Part shown: piece by piece, positions 63,201 through 64,000 of the stretch | How the letters are laid out: every line of letters starts with the position of its first letter | How positions within the stretch are numbered: the stretch's first letter is position 1 | Source of the DNA: Psychroserpens sp. NJDZ02 | Lineage (GTDB): Bacteria > Bacteroidota > Bacteroidia > Flavobacteriales > Flavobacteriaceae | NCBI RefSeq assembly: GCF_004843725.1 | Contig: NZ_CP039451.1 | Coordinates: 3,416,001-3,480,000 of the forward strand | Direction of reading: 5' to 3' | DNA: 64,000 nucleotides | Position numbers and translations under genes: made by a program | Notes under the pieces: model-generated | What the model saw: the letters and a program-made list of their open reading frames with translations, nothing else | Told to the model about the DNA's origin: nothing | Databases searched by the model: none

Positions 63201-63920
63201 TTATTCCGCAGTTTCTTCCATGGTATGATATACGTTTTGTACATCATCATCCTCTTCTAATTTCTCTAATAATTTTTCGATATCTACAGCTTCTTCTGGC
63301 GTAACTGCTTTTGTGACTTGAGGGATACGCTCAAACCCTGAAGATAAAATCTCAATGTCGCGACTTTCCAATTCTGCTTGGATTGCTCCAAAGCTTTCAA
63401 AAGGCGCATAAATTAAAATTCCATCATCATCAGCAAAGACTTCCTCTGCACCAAAGTCAATAAACTCTAATTCTAATTCTTCCGGATCTAATCCTTCTGC
63501 ATTAAGTCTAAAGTTACAAGTGTGGTCAAACATAAATACAACAGACCCTGAAGTCCCTAAGCTACCATCACATTTATTAAAATAACTACGGACGTTAGCG
63601 ACAGTACGCGTATTGTTGTCGGTTGCAGTTTCTACTAATATTGCTATACCATGTGGGGCATAACCTTCAAAAACAACTTCTTTATAATCACCAAGACTTT
63701 TATCACTAGCTTTTTTAATAGCACGCTCTACATTGTCTTTTGGCATGTTGACTGCTTTCGCATTTTGGATAACTGCACGTAAACGTGAGTTACTGCCAGG
63801 GTCTGGTCCGCCTTCTTTAACTGCCATTACAATATCTTTTCCAATACGTGTAAAGGCTTTACTCATTGCCGACCAACGTTTCATCTTACGTGCTTTTCTA
63901 AATTCGAAAGCTCTTCCCAT
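63201..63920 (-). CDS. yebC: YebC/PmpR-family regulator or ribosome-associated factor
   Basis: 239 aa. MGRAFEFRKARKMKRWSAMSKAF is the usual opening. SRLRAVIQNAKAVNMPKDNVERAIKKA and FEGYAPHGIAILVE are signatures. YebC-type proteins act on DNA or, as recently proposed, on stalled ribosomes at proline stretches. It ends with a long acidic tail (KLEEDDDVQNVYHTMEE). No TAnnTTTG box is seen in the 80 bases upstream to the window end. Confidence 0.92.
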   Translation of the reverse strand: MGRAFEFRKARKMKRWSAMSKAFTRIGKDIVMAVKEGGPDPGSNSRLRAVIQNAKAVNMPKDNVERAIKKASDKSLGDYKEVVFEGYAPHGIAILVETATDNNTRTVANVRSYFNKCDGSLGTSGSVVFMFDHTCNFRLNAEGLDPEELELEFIDFGAEEVFADDDGILIYAPFESFGAIQAELESRDIEILSSGFERIPQVTKAVTPEEAVDIEKLLEKLEEDDDVQNVYHTMEETAE

Positions 63921-64000
63921 GTTATATATGTTTTTATATTTCCGCTATAGCGAAAACTAAATAGTTAAAAATAATTTTAATAATTACAAATTTAAAAAAA

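Overview
The window looks like chromosomal DNA of a marine-type flavobacterium (Bacteroidota, Flavobacteriaceae; Olleya/Lacinutrix/Winogradskyella-like, genus not resolvable by eye). The evidence is strongly AT-rich DNA, no Shine-Dalgarno-like starts, recurrent Bacteroidota promoter -7 boxes (TAnnTTTG) 15-30 nt before start codons, many short A-tract/hairpin/T-tract terminators, and lineage-typical genes (DUF4834, DUF3667, YfhO, OMP_b-brl_3 receptors, EttA, MarR/pirin, arginase-family HutG, capnine-type lipid genes). I see no rRNA, tRNA, CRISPR array, prophage, insertion sequence or transposase.

Layout. 1-8.5 kb: the 3' end of an unidentified gene, menE, a very large VIT/vWA/TonB-plug/TPR/DUF2135 fusion, a DUF3352-like protein and an acyl-CoA carboxylase beta chain. 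8.7-13.7 kb: a quinone/FMN reductase-MarR-pirin operon, a small membrane protein plus ettA, two overlapping small membrane proteins and a lipoprotein metallo-hydrolase. 13.9-23.8 kb: eight co-directional genes ending at one strong terminator. They encode a long coiled-coil protein, an unknown protein, an AAA+ ATPase, NudK, a membrane protein, another unknown protein and two more membrane proteins. This is the best candidate for an undescribed system. 23.9-32.8 kb: GNAT, hutG, hutI, a Crp/Fnr regulator, fumC, an orphan sensor kinase and a 57-residue membrane peptide. 32.9-43.5 kb: an outer-membrane receptor, two ArsC-like proteins (one without the catalytic Cys), prfB with its programmed +1 frameshift, threonine aldolase, a repeat-rich OmpA protein, YbaB and an oligopeptidase B-type lipoprotein. 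43.6-47.3 kb: a cysteine-synthase-like enzyme followed by an alpha-oxoamine synthase, the combination expected for cysteate and capnine (sulfonolipid) synthesis, then a GNAT protein. 47.3-56 kb: an outer-membrane channel-like protein, DUF4834, YfhO, a glycosyltransferase, a flippase and two paralogous secreted basic proteins, one with a 72-bp tandem repeat. 56-64 kb: DUF3667, uvrA, an ECF sigma factor with a 51-residue partner, nth without an iron-sulfur cluster motif, bcp and yebC.

Most genes are housekeeping or envelope genes. Envelope biology dominates the less familiar part: sulfonolipid synthesis, YfhO/flippase/glycosyltransferase, outer-membrane proteins and the membrane-linked AAA+ cluster. 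All identifications come from reading motifs and family resemblance by eye; no database search was run.
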